Positions 17,170-26,331 of a DNA stretch of 64,000 nt are shown one piece after another. The notes below the pieces were generated by a model. It made no database searches. It had not been told where the DNA came from and saw nothing but the letters and a program-made list of their open reading frames with translations. The position numbers were made by a program, and so were the translations under genes. Source of the DNA: Pedobacter foliorum (GTDB lineage: Bacteria; Bacteroidota; Bacteroidia; Sphingobacteriales; Sphingobacteriaceae); the NCBI RefSeq assembly GCF_013266735.1, contig NZ_JABSNU010000009.1:62001-126000 (forward strand). Reading direction: 5' to 3'. Numbering within the stretch: position 1 is the stretch's first letter; the number at the start of each line of letters is the position of its first letter.

Positions 17170-18324
17170 ATGAGCAATTTAGAAAAAGAAAAAATTTTAG
17201 AAATTCTAAAGAAACACTATAAGGGTACAACTACCCCTACGGAAGAAGAATTTTTAAATGCTTATTTCAAGATTTTCGAGCACAATTCAGATTATACCAG
17301 CGAACTAAACGTTGAAGAAGAGAATAAACTAAATGTCCGGTTAAAAAATAAAATCAATCAAGCAATAGATCAAAATGAAGGCAACTACTCCTCTACTGCA
17401 AAAAAACTAAATATAATCTGGCCAGCAATTGCGGCCACCTTAGTCTTTATCACTTTTATAACTTTTTATTCCAACAGAAAGGCTACATATAACAAACCTA
17501 ATTCCATTGGCAGTACAGCAGCGTTCAATATACCCCCAGGAGGAAATAAAGCAGTATTGACACTTGCAAATGGGTCTAAAATCTTCCTTACAGATGCGGA
17601 TAATGGAGAAATATCAAATAAGAGTGGTGTTAAGATTATAAAAACCAGAGATGGTGAACTGGTTTATGAAATTACAGGAAAAGTAGAAACAGACACAAAA
17701 GCTCTAAACACAATAGAAACCCCACGGGGAGGACAATACAGGATAAACTTACCTGATGGAACAAAGGTTTGGTTAAATGCAGAGTCCTCCCTTAAATTTC
17801 CAATCACATTTGAGAGCACTGGCGATAGGTTAGTTGAATTAACTGGAGAAGCCTATTTTGAAGTTGCCCATAATAAAAATCAACCCTTCATTGTTAAAAC
17901 TTCCAAACAAGAACTCGAAGTTCTCGGAACCACCTTCAACATCAATACTTACGAAAATGAATCATCCACTACTACTACTTTACTGGAAGGCTCAGTAAAA
18001 ATAACTCACGATAAACAGGTCAGAGTCATTAAAAAAGGGCAACAGGCAAAAGTAAAAGATGAAATAAAAGTAGGACCAGCTCAAGAAGATGCAATAGCCT
18101 GGAAAAATGGAATTATATCATTTACAAATGCGGATATCAAAACAATCATGCGTCAGGTTTCCAGATGGTACGATATCAATGTAAACTACGAAGGAGAAAT
18201 TCCTACCAGACTATTTACCGGAGAAGTATCTCGACAAGCAAATCTTTCAGAGTTAATCGGGATACTGGAAACAAGCAAGATAAGATTCAAGTTCGACAAT
18301 AAAACCATCACAGTAATGCCTTAA
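17170..18324 (+). CDS. FecR-family anti-sigma factor
   Basis: This 384-residue inner-membrane regulator has a cytosolic N-terminal part (about 1-82) that would hold the ECF sigma factor, one membrane helix (about 83-101), and a periplasmic FecR domain with TPRGGQYRINLPDGTKVWLNAES and LTGEAYFEVAHNKNQPFIVKT. A C-terminal DUF4974-like domain follows (ADIKTIMRQVSRWYDINVNYEG). The periplasmic part is expected to touch the STN domain of the SusC encoded next. A 194-bp structured spacer separates the two. Confidence 0.9.
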   Translation: MSNLEKEKILEILKKHYKGTTTPTEEEFLNAYFKIFEHNSDYTSELNVEEENKLNVRLKNKINQAIDQNEGNYSSTAKKLNIIWPAIAATLVFITFITFYSNRKATYNKPNSIGSTAAFNIPPGGNKAVLTLANGSKIFLTDADNGEISNKSGVKIIKTRDGELVYEITGKVETDTKALNTIETPRGGQYRINLPDGTKVWLNAESSLKFPITFESTGDRLVELTGEAYFEVAHNKNQPFIVKTSKQELEVLGTTFNINTYENESSTTTTLLEGSVKITHDKQVRVIKKGQQAKVKDEIKVGPAQEDAIAWKNGIISFTNADIKTIMRQVSRWYDINVNYEGEIPTRLFTGEVSRQANLSELIGILETSKIRFKFDNKTITVMP

Positions 18325-18345
18325 CTAAACAATCAACCAAATAAT

Positions 18346-18363
18346 AAACCAAACCAAACCAAA
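18346..18363 (+). repeat. AACCAAA repeat in the susC leader
   Basis: Three and a half AAACC units end two bases before a small ATG reading frame. The same motif stands directly before the TonB receptor at 59871, the EEP phosphatase at 15128 and, in single form, other exported-protein genes in the window. In a genome without Shine-Dalgarno sequences it may mark translation starts. Confidence 0.35.
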
Positions 18364-18364
18364 T

Positions 18365-18391
18365 ATGAAAAAAAGCTACAATTCCCCCTAA
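18365..18391 (+). CDS. Candidate 8-residue leader peptide upstream of susC
   Basis: The frame encodes MKKSYNSP and stops. The ATG follows an AACCAAA-rich leader like those of real genes here. Two hairpins come directly after it. It may be a regulatory upstream frame or the relic of an earlier SusC N-terminus. Chance cannot be excluded for so short a frame. Confidence 0.2.
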   Translation: MKKSYNSP

Positions 18392-18412
18392 TATCCGGTT
18401 AACATCAAAAAA

Positions 18413-18461
18413 CCGATAATGCGCTAACATTATCGGCTACACTGTTTTTCAACAGTTGTAG
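18413..18461 (+). promoter_or_regulatory. Two back-to-back hairpins in the fecR-susC spacer
   Basis: Hairpin one has the 9-bp stem CCGATAATG/CATTATCGG with a 6-base loop (18413-18436). Hairpin two follows with no gap: CTACACTGTT against AACAGTTGTAG with one bulge and a TTTC loop (18437-18461). No strong T-run follows, so attenuation, mRNA processing or stability control is more likely than plain termination. Confidence 0.45.
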
Positions 18462-18518
18462 GGATTAACCATTCTTATCTATTGACTGATATTCACTTAA
18501 ACCCCAACAAACAAAAGT

Positions 18519-21500
18519 ATGGATTTTTATTCTATCTATAGGCCCCACCATGAAAAACACCGGGGCCTATTCAAAATTTTCATGGGTATGAAATTAACAG
18601 TATTCTTCGTAATAGTTGTTGGCTGCCTTCAGGTAAATGCTTCAGGGCATGCTCAAACAATTACACTTTCGGCCAAAAATGCACCGCTTGAAAAGATCTT
18701 TAAAGAATTGAAAAAGCAAAGTGGCTATTTGTTTTGGTATGAGAATTCATTACTTCGTAACACAAATAACATCGATGTTAACCTTGAAAAGGTAACACTC
18801 GATCAAGCCCTTAAAGAATGCTTTAAGGATCAACCGATATTCTATAGCATTATTGGCAAAACCATAGTAATCAAAAGCAAAGAGACTGAAATAAGCAGAA
18901 AACTAGAGAAACAAATAAAAGGTATTGTTTCTGATTCTGCAGGGCCTATCCCCGGAGTTTCTATAAAGGTAAAGGAAAAAACAAGTATAGGAACTACAAC
19001 TGATGGATTTGGCAGGTATTCAATAAGTGTCCCAAGCGAGGAAAGCACCCTTATATTTAGTATGGTTGGCTTTGTAAGCCAGGAAATTAAAGTAAAAAAC
19101 TTAACAACAATTAATGTTACACTTAAAGCGGCTGACAATACCCTTGATGATGTTGTTGTAGTTGCCTTCGGAACTCAAAAAAAGACGGAAGTAGTTGGTT
19201 CAGTAACAACCATTAAAGTAGCTGACCTTAAAGTTCCATCCAGCAATTTAACAACAGCATTGGCTGGTCGGGCTGCCGGGGTAATTGCCTATCAGCGGAG
19301 TGGAGAACCAGGACAAGATAACGCCGACTTTTTTGTACGTGGTGTAACGACCTTTGGATACAAAACTTCTCCCTTAATATTAATTGACGGAATGGAATTG
19401 ACCATCAAAGATCTGGCACGACTACAACCGGATGACATCTCCAGTTTCTCAATTATGAAAGACGCCACCTCCACTGCATTATATGGTGCACGCGGAGCAA
19501 ACGGTGTAATTCTAGTTACTACAAAACAAGGTAAAGTTGGCAAAGCTAATCTGTCATTACGTTTAGAAAATTCTCTTTCTGCCCCTACTGAAAATGTTGA
19601 GCTAGCAGATCCTGTTACCTACATGCAAATGAGTAATGAAGCAATACGTACACGAGATCCGCTCGAAGCAATATTGTATTCGGATGAAAAAATTGCCAAT
19701 ACTGTTAATGGGGCAAATCCTTATGTATATCCGGCAAATGACTGGAAAAAGATCATGTTTAAAGATTACACCATGAATCAGCGTGCAAATCTAAACATAA
19801 GTGGTGGTGGCGGTGTCGCTAAATACTTTGTATCTGGATCTTTCAACAAAGACAATGGAATAATGAAGGTTGATCGTCGTAACAATTTTAATTCAAATAT
19901 CGACCTAAAGAGTTCAACCTTACGTTCAAACGTCACAATTGATGTAACTAAAACAACAGAAATGATTGTTAGGTTAAGTGGAAATTTTGATGACTATACA
20001 GGACCTATTGCCGGTGGAGGGGATATGTATAAAATGGTCATGCGATCTAATCCGGTACTTTTCCCAGCCTACTTCCCTCTTGATGAAGATCACAAGTTCG
20101 TAAAGCACATCTTGTTTGGAAACTATGATAATGGCCAATACATCAACCCCTATGCAGAAATGACCAAAGGGTATAAAGATTATTCCAGCTCGTTAATGCT
20201 TGCCCAGTTAGAGGTAAAACAAGATATGAGTTTTTTAACCCCTGGACTTTCTTTCAGAACCATGCTAAACACAAACCGCAATTCTTACTTTGATGTTAGC
20301 CGATTCTATAACCCCTATTGGTATAAACTTGCGGGCTATGATAAGATGACAAACAAATATGGCATCACTCTTATCAACGAAGCAACGGGCACAGAATATC
20401 TGGGTTATCAGGAAGGGCCAAAAACTTTGAGTTCTACTTTTTATATGGAATCAATGCTAAACTATAGTCGCAGCTTTAATAAGCACGGACTAAGTGGTTT
20501 GCTTGTTTACATGATGCGAGAGAATGTAACTGCGAACGCGAGTAGCCTTCAATTATCATTGCCATTTCGTAATCTTGGAATATCCGGTCGTGCGACATAT
20601 TCCTATGACAATAGATACTTTGCCGAATTCAACTTTGGTTATAACGGGTCGGAACGTTTTTACGAAAGTAACCGATTCGGTTTTTTCCCATCTGCAGGTT
20701 TGGCATGGAGTATTTCAAACGAAAAATTCATGGCACCACTTAAAAACATCTTCTCTAATTTAAAACTGAGAGCAACATATGGCATTATCGGTAATGATGC
20801 TATTGGATCACCAAGCGACAGGTTCTTTTATTTATCAAATGTAAATATGAACGATCCCCTAAGGGGAGCTTACTTTGGACGTGATTTCGACAATGGCCAA
20901 TATTCTACAGGAGTCTCAGTATCAAGATATTCAAATCCGGAAATTACCTGGGAAACTTCAAAACAAAAAAACATAGCTCTGGAAGTTGGCCTATTTAACA
21001 AGCTAAATATCATTGCCGAATACTATACCCAGAATCGTAACAACATATTAATGACCCGCGCATCTATCCCTGTTACAATGGGTTTCTCTGCTCCAATACG
21101 AGCTAACGTTGGAAAAGCAACCGGAAAAGGAACAGATATTTCATTGGATTATACTGAAACGCTGTCCAATGGATTATGGCTATCGGCAAGGGGTAATCTT
21201 ACCTATGCTATAAGCAAATTTAAAGTATATGAAGAGCCACAATACGTTGAATCTTACCGCAGTCGAGTTGGACAATCATTATCTCAAAACTACGGTTATA
21301 TTGCCGAACGTCTATTTGTTGATGATGCAGAAGCAGCAAACTCGCCAAAGCAGAATTTTGGAATTTACGGAGGAGGTGACATAAAGTACACTGATGTAAA
21401 TCGTGATGGCCAGATTACTGAAGCAGATATGGTTCCAATTGGAAATCCTACAACTCCTGAAATAGTATATGGATTTGGATTTTCAGCCGGATTTAAAGGC

Positions 21501-21935
21501 ATCGATTTCTCTGCATTCTTCCAGGGGTTAGCAAATGAATCTTTCTGGATAGACCCGATAGCGACCGCTCCATTCCAAAATGAGACTCAGGTTTTAAAGG
21601 CCTATGCAGATAGTCACTGGTCAGAAGACAGAAGAGATGTTTATTCTTTGTGGCCTAGATTAAGTAACACACTTAATACGAACAATTCGCAAGTTAGCAC
21701 CTGGTTTATGCGTAATGGATCTTTCTTAAGGTTAAAACAAATAGAACTTGGTTATACACTCCCTCAAAAACTTACGAAAGCAATACATACCACGAACTTC
21801 AGAATTTACCTTAACGCGAGCAATCTACTAAACTTTAGCAAGTTCAAACTTTGGGATGTTGAAATGGGTGGAAATGGATTAGGATACCCTGTTCAGAAGG
21901 TCTTCAATATAGGATTGAATATCAATTTTAACTAG
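18519..21935 (+). CDS. SusC/RagA-type TonB-dependent receptor with STN domain
   Basis: This 1138-residue outer-membrane glycan importer has a charged N-terminal leader and a hydrophobic signal (MKLTVFFVIVVGCLQVNA). Next comes an STN domain (about 50-115) that should signal to FecR, then a carboxypeptidase-like domain (IKGIVSDSAGPIPGVSIKVKE). The plug has PLILIDGMEL and LYGARGANGVILVTTKQG, and a 22-strand barrel follows. The barrel ends NIGLNINFN. It works with the SusD encoded 40 bases downstream. The first 16 codons contain a 9-bp hairpin (18538-18570). A start at MGMKL further in is possible but less likely, as the charged extension is common in this subfamily. Confidence 0.92.
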   Translation: MDFYSIYRPHHEKHRGLFKIFMGMKLTVFFVIVVGCLQVNASGHAQTITLSAKNAPLEKIFKELKKQSGYLFWYENSLLRNTNNIDVNLEKVTLDQALKECFKDQPIFYSIIGKTIVIKSKETEISRKLEKQIKGIVSDSAGPIPGVSIKVKEKTSIGTTTDGFGRYSISVPSEESTLIFSMVGFVSQEIKVKNLTTINVTLKAADNTLDDVVVVAFGTQKKTEVVGSVTTIKVADLKVPSSNLTTALAGRAAGVIAYQRSGEPGQDNADFFVRGVTTFGYKTSPLILIDGMELTIKDLARLQPDDISSFSIMKDATSTALYGARGANGVILVTTKQGKVGKANLSLRLENSLSAPTENVELADPVTYMQMSNEAIRTRDPLEAILYSDEKIANTVNGANPYVYPANDWKKIMFKDYTMNQRANLNISGGGGVAKYFVSGSFNKDNGIMKVDRRNNFNSNIDLKSSTLRSNVTIDVTKTTEMIVRLSGNFDDYTGPIAGGGDMYKMVMRSNPVLFPAYFPLDEDHKFVKHILFGNYDNGQYINPYAEMTKGYKDYSSSLMLAQLEVKQDMSFLTPGLSFRTMLNTNRNSYFDVSRFYNPYWYKLAGYDKMTNKYGITLINEATGTEYLGYQEGPKTLSSTFYMESMLNYSRSFNKHGLSGLLVYMMRENVTANASSLQLSLPFRNLGISGRATYSYDNRYFAEFNFGYNGSERFYESNRFGFFPSAGLAWSISNEKFMAPLKNIFSNLKLRATYGIIGNDAIGSPSDRFFYLSNVNMNDPLRGAYFGRDFDNGQYSTGVSVSRYSNPEITWETSKQKNIALEVGLFNKLNIIAEYYTQNRNNILMTRASIPVTMGFSAPIRANVGKATGKGTDISLDYTETLSNGLWLSARGNLTYAISKFKVYEEPQYVESYRSRVGQSLSQNYGYIAERLFVDDAEAANSPKQNFGIYGGGDIKYTDVNRDGQITEADMVPIGNPTTPEIVYGFGFSAGFKGIDFSAFFQGLANESFWIDPIATAPFQNETQVLKAYADSHWSEDRRDVYSLWPRLSNTLNTNNSQVSTWFMRNGSFLRLKQIELGYTLPQKLTKAIHTTNFRIYLNASNLLNFSKFKLWDVEMGGNGLGYPVQKVFNIGLNINFN
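18538..18570 (+). promoter_or_regulatory. Hairpin overlapping the start of susC
   Basis: A perfect 9-bp stem, ATAGGCCCC/GGGGCCTAT, with a 15-base loop lies within codons 7-18 of susC. It is GC-rich in an AT-rich region, so it could slow early translation or be a protein or small-RNA target. Confidence 0.35.
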
Positions 21936-21987
21936 ATAAAAAGGTAATGGTATTGTTCAATTATATAATAAACTAATGATAAAAATC

Positions 21988-23874
21988 ATGAAAAAATATA
22001 TGCTTTCAGGATTAACCGCACTGATTATGGTTTTGGTGCTGAACTCCTGTAAAAAATATTTAGATGTAGTACCAGACAATGTTGCTACCATAGATAATGC
22101 ATTTACAATGCGCAGTCAGGCAGAAAAATTTCTGTTTACCTGTTACTCTTACATACCCAGAGAAGGCAATGTTTATGAAGACCCCGCAATGCTTGGCGGA
22201 GATGAATTATGGCAAGCGGTAGGCCTTGGAGGGACTTATCCCAATATTGCACGTGGCTTTCAAAATTTGGTGAATCCGTATGGCGATAACTGGGAAACTT
22301 ATTATAGAGCATTAAGAGACTGCAATATATTCCTAGAGAATATTGATAAAGTGCCTGATTTAAAAGAAACAGAAAAAAGACGCTGGATAGGAGAAGTGAA
22401 ATTTTTAAAAGCATATTATCATTATTACATGGTAAGGATGTATGGCCCTATTCCTTTAGTCAAAAAGAACTTACCGGTTGATGCAACTGTAAGCCAGGTT
22501 CAGGTTTTTCGGGCTCCAGTTGATTCTTGCTTTAATTACATCACAGAATTACTAGATGAGGCCATTCCTTCTTTACCGGAATCAATAGACAACCCAACAA
22601 GAGAATTAGGAAGAGTTACGCAATTGATTGCACTATCAGTAAAGGCAAAAGTTCTGGTTACCGCAGCAAGTCCATTATTCAATGGTAATACAGATCAGGC
22701 AAGTTTAAAGAACTCCAATGGCACCCAGCTTTTTAGTATAGAAGAATCTAAAGAAAAATGGGATAATGCAGCAAAAGCATGTAAAATAGCCATCGACAAA
22801 GCCCATGAACTAGGCCTAAAACTCTACAAATATCAACCAGATTTTCAACAATTTGAACTCTCTGATACGATTGTAACTCAATTGAGTATTCGAAATGCAA
22901 TTACCCAGAAGTGGAATAGTGAAGTAATATGGGGCAATACCCAGGTTAACACTTCAGATCTGCAAGCTTTAGTTACCCCATTCTTAGATCCAAGATATCT
23001 TGATCAGACCGCGACTAAAGGCCTGCATTCGCCGACTTTGAAGATGGCCGAATTATTTTATTCACAACATGGTGTGCCAATTTCTGAAGACCCAACATGG
23101 GACTACGCAGGTAGATACAAATTACGTACAGCTATAGCAAAGGAAAAAAAATACATTAGAGAATCAGATGTAACCGCTGCACTAAACTATGATCGGGAAC
23201 CACGTTTTTATGCTGATTTAGGATTTGATTCAGGAATATGGTATGGCCAGGGAAAGTATGATGATTCCAAGGACAAAGAGCTATTTGCACTGGAGGCTAA
23301 ATACAGGGAGGCTCAGGGAGCCGGTAAAGCTGGCTATTCAACTTTTACTGGTTATTATGTCAAAAAACTAGTCCATTTTCAAAATGTAGTTACCCAAACA
23401 GGGTATTCTGTAACGTCATATCCATGGACAGTAATTAGACTAGCTGACCTTTACCTGCTATATGCTGAAGCGTTGAATGAGTTTTCAGGTCCTAGTCCAG
23501 AAGTACATACTTATATCGATAAGGTTCGCGAAAGAGCTGGTCTTAACACTGTACAAGCATCCTGGACACAGTATTCAACAAACCCTGATAAATTTAACTC
23601 TCTGATTGGTATGCGCAATATTATTCACCAGGAGCGCTTAATTGAACTCGCTTTTGAAGGCCAACGTTTCTGGGACTTACGTCGTTGGAAAGAAGCATCA
23701 AAAGAGCTAAACAGCACCATTACTGGCTGGGACATAAGCCAAAGCAATACTGCAGCTTACTACGTACCAAAGGCAATCTTTAACCAAACGTTCAATGTTA
23801 AAGATTACTTCTGGCCCATCAAGGAATCAAATATCACTGTAAACAGAAACCTTAAACAAAACCTTGGCTGGTAG
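21988..23874 (+). CDS. SusD/RagB-family outer-membrane lipoprotein
   Basis: This is the glycan-binding lid of the SusC above. I choose the ATG at 21988, because it gives a clean lipoprotein signal (VLVLNSC, Cys21); the ATG at 21976 adds only four residues. The TPR-rich SusD body includes RWIGEVKFLKAYYHYYMVRMYGPIPL. The C-terminal RagB part has VIRLADLYLLYAEALNEFSG and ERLIELAFEGQRFWDLRRWKEA, all standard for the family. The gene lies 52 bases after susC in one operon. The ligand cannot be read from the sequence. Confidence 0.92.
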   Translation: MKKYMLSGLTALIMVLVLNSCKKYLDVVPDNVATIDNAFTMRSQAEKFLFTCYSYIPREGNVYEDPAMLGGDELWQAVGLGGTYPNIARGFQNLVNPYGDNWETYYRALRDCNIFLENIDKVPDLKETEKRRWIGEVKFLKAYYHYYMVRMYGPIPLVKKNLPVDATVSQVQVFRAPVDSCFNYITELLDEAIPSLPESIDNPTRELGRVTQLIALSVKAKVLVTAASPLFNGNTDQASLKNSNGTQLFSIEESKEKWDNAAKACKIAIDKAHELGLKLYKYQPDFQQFELSDTIVTQLSIRNAITQKWNSEVIWGNTQVNTSDLQALVTPFLDPRYLDQTATKGLHSPTLKMAELFYSQHGVPISEDPTWDYAGRYKLRTAIAKEKKYIRESDVTAALNYDREPRFYADLGFDSGIWYGQGKYDDSKDKELFALEAKYREAQGAGKAGYSTFTGYYVKKLVHFQNVVTQTGYSVTSYPWTVIRLADLYLLYAEALNEFSGPSPEVHTYIDKVRERAGLNTVQASWTQYSTNPDKFNSLIGMRNIIHQERLIELAFEGQRFWDLRRWKEASKELNSTITGWDISQSNTAAYYVPKAIFNQTFNVKDYFWPIKESNITVNRNLKQNLGW

Positions 23875-23924
23875 TTTTTAATCAAAATAACAGTACAATT
23901 TTTTGAACAATAAAAATTAAAACT

Positions 23925-25112
23925 ATGTATACTAAAATATTTATTACTGCAGTAGCCTTATTGATAGTGATATCTTATGGCTGTAAAAGGGAAGACAGGC
24001 TAGATCATATTGATAAAAATGCCCCAGCCCCGGCACAAATAAGCAATGTTATTGTAAAGGCAATACCGGGAGGCGCGTTATTAACCTACAAAATTCCATC
24101 CGACCCAAATTTAGCCTATGTAAAAGCAGTTTATGAAATTCAACCGGGGGTTTATCGCGAGGCAAAATCTTCTTTTTATTCGGATACATTATCTCTGGTT
24201 GGTTATGGAGATACCAAAAGTCATGAGGTAAAAATCTTTAGCATTGGTAAAAATGAGAAAGCTTCAGATCCTGTTTCTGTAAGTGTTATACCATTAATCC
24301 CTCCGGTTATATCAGCTTTCGATGATTTGGATATTGTTGCTGCTTTTGGAGGAGTTAAAGTCCGCTTTAAAAATGAGTCGCAAGCTAAGTTGGCTATCCA
24401 AGTTATGGTAGATAGTACAGGATCAGGAACCTGGGCTCCCGTAACCACATTTTACACAGGGGCATTGGAGGGAGCATTCTCTGCACGTGGACTTAAAACA
24501 ATCAAGAAAAAATTTGCCGTTTACCTGACTGATCGCTGGAATAATAAATCAGATACACTGATCAAAGAGCTAACACCCATATTTGAAGAACTGATCCCAA
24601 AAAACAAATTTTCTGCATTACGCTTACCGACCGACACCTACACACCAGCGGATGCCAATTACCCTTTAGAAAAGGTCTATGATGGTAAAATCGGTTGGGC
24701 AGGATTATTTGCTTCTGCAAACGGATCAAAAATGCCTCAATGGTTTACATTAGACCTTGGCCAAAAAGTAGTACTAAGCAGATTCAAAGAACATCAACTG
24801 GAATCAGAACATTTTTATAACAGTTCTGCGCTAAAATCATTTGAGATGTGGGGATCTAATAATCCTGACGCCGATGGAGGCTGGAACAACTGGACATTGT
24901 TAGGCACTTTTAAATCATTTAAGCCTTCTGGTTTACCGTTAGGACAAACAAATCAGGACGATTACAACTACGGATATTTCAATGGAGAAGATTTTGAGTT
25001 TGAAACCATTGGCCCAGCCATACGCTATATCCGATTAAAATCAACAGAATCTTATAGCAGTTCGGGACAAATAACCATTTCTGAACTTACCTTTTTTGGT
25101 AAAATAGAATAA
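23925..25112 (+). CDS. Surface lipoprotein with DUF4959/DUF5126/DUF5000-like domains
   Basis: This 395-residue lipoprotein (signal ending VISYGC, Cys20) sits directly after SusD. That is the position of a surface glycan-binding protein. The N-terminal third looks like fibronectin-type modules (ISNVIVKAIPGGALLTYKIPSDPNLAYVKAVYE). The last 160 residues look like a discoidin (F5/8 type C) module: MPQWFTLDLGQKVVLSRFKEHQ, then GPAIRYIRLKSTESY and ITISELTFFG. The domain names are from memory of the family. It probably helps to capture the glycan at the cell surface; it has no catalytic motif. Confidence 0.8.
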   Translation: MYTKIFITAVALLIVISYGCKREDRLDHIDKNAPAPAQISNVIVKAIPGGALLTYKIPSDPNLAYVKAVYEIQPGVYREAKSSFYSDTLSLVGYGDTKSHEVKIFSIGKNEKASDPVSVSVIPLIPPVISAFDDLDIVAAFGGVKVRFKNESQAKLAIQVMVDSTGSGTWAPVTTFYTGALEGAFSARGLKTIKKKFAVYLTDRWNNKSDTLIKELTPIFEELIPKNKFSALRLPTDTYTPADANYPLEKVYDGKIGWAGLFASANGSKMPQWFTLDLGQKVVLSRFKEHQLESEHFYNSSALKSFEMWGSNNPDADGGWNNWTLLGTFKSFKPSGLPLGQTNQDDYNYGYFNGEDFEFETIGPAIRYIRLKSTESYSSSGQITISELTFFGKIE

Positions 25113-25143
25113 ACAGTTTTATTTATTTAAAGATAATAATACT

Positions 25144-26250
25144 ATGAAATTAATAAATTGGTACCTCTCATTAATATTGGTTTTGTCATTTACATCCTGT
25201 AAAAAAATGGATAGCACGTATAGCCAGTACGTAGTTAAAGGTGGAATAACCTATACAGGTAAAGCTAAATCGCCTATGGCTTATTCCGGGCGAAACCGAG
25301 TCAAAATTGCCTGGCTCAGAGGAGCAGATCCAAATGTAAACGTTGCAAAGATTTTTTGGAATAACTTTATAGATTCTGTAGTAGTCCCTATTCCCGTTTC
25401 CGGCGACACAATTAGTGTAGTTATTAACGATTTACCAGAAAAAGCCTATTCGTTTATTATTAAAACATATAATAACAGAGGTGATTCTTCAATCCCTGTA
25501 GAGCTGATCAGTGGTTCTTATGGAGAAAGATACCAATCACAACTATTATCGCGTCCGATTAATCAATTGGCATTAAACAAAGATGATAAGATTGTTATCG
25601 ATTGGGGGAATGCAGATATTACAAATGGCGCCGTTTATACTGAAATAAAATATACCGACATTTCAGGCACCGCCAAAACAGCACGCATTCCTACCTCCGA
25701 AGCAGCTTCCTCTCTTTCAGGGGTAAAATGGGAAATGCCATTTCAATATCGCACAGTTTTTAAGCCGGATTCTTTAACTATTGATGATTTTTATACCGAT
25801 TATACAACTAGCGGGTTAATATCATTAGATAAACGTGACTGGAAGATTATCGCCTTCTCAACTGAGCACGACAGTGGCACAAATGGTGTAAAAAACTTTA
25901 TTGATGGTACAGCTGGAACCCGTTGGCACAGTAGAGCAGGAGGTTCAAGCTATCCGCACTATGCTACTATTGACATGGGTGCTGAAAGAACTATCAATCA
26001 GTTTGGAGTGTGGAGAACTACTTTCGAAAATGGTGGGGATAACCGGGCACCAAATAAAATTCAATTCTTAACCAGCCTAGATAACATAACATGGACGGAT
26101 CAGGGGATATTTGATTTTAATCGTTTAATAAATGGGGAACAGACCTTTTTATTACCATTAAAACCAAAAGCAAGATACTTTAAGTTTGTAGGAGTATCAG
26201 GCCCTGAAAACAACATGGTTATTGGAGAAATCAGTGCCTACGGATTATAA
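25144..26250 (+). CDS. Surface lipoprotein with DUF4998-like and discoidin-like domains
   Basis: This 368-residue lipoprotein (signal ending SFTSC, Cys19) is the last gene of the rightward PUL unit. The N-terminal part resembles DUF4998 (YVVKGGITYTGKAKSPMAYSGRNRVKIAWLRGADP). The C-terminal 140 residues form an F5/8 type C-like module with FIDGTAGTRWHSRAGGSSYPHYATIDMGAERTINQFGVWR and RYFKFVGVSG. It pairs with the preceding lipoprotein as a second surface glycan-binding protein. No enzyme motif is seen. Confidence 0.78.
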   Translation: MKLINWYLSLILVLSFTSCKKMDSTYSQYVVKGGITYTGKAKSPMAYSGRNRVKIAWLRGADPNVNVAKIFWNNFIDSVVVPIPVSGDTISVVINDLPEKAYSFIIKTYNNRGDSSIPVELISGSYGERYQSQLLSRPINQLALNKDDKIVIDWGNADITNGAVYTEIKYTDISGTAKTARIPTSEAASSLSGVKWEMPFQYRTVFKPDSLTIDDFYTDYTTSGLISLDKRDWKIIAFSTEHDSGTNGVKNFIDGTAGTRWHSRAGGSSYPHYATIDMGAERTINQFGVWRTTFENGGDNRAPNKIQFLTSLDNITWTDQGIFDFNRLINGEQTFLLPLKPKARYFKFVGVSGPENNMVIGEISAYGL

Positions 26251-26278
26251 AACCCTTAGGCCAAAACAATATTAAAAC

Positions 26279-26322
26279 CCCTTATGCTTTCGGTTGCCCA
26301 CGAGCAGCTAGAAGCATAAGGG
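26279..26322. terminator. Shared terminator between the rightward PUL unit and the hydrolase gene
   Basis: An 11-bp perfect stem, CCCTTATGCTT/AAGCATAAGGG, encloses a 22-base loop in the 81-bp space between two convergent stop codons. An A-tract precedes the stem, so leftward transcripts end in a U-run. The long loop is unusual for a plain terminator. Confidence 0.6.
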
Positions 26323-26331
26323 ATTACTTAT

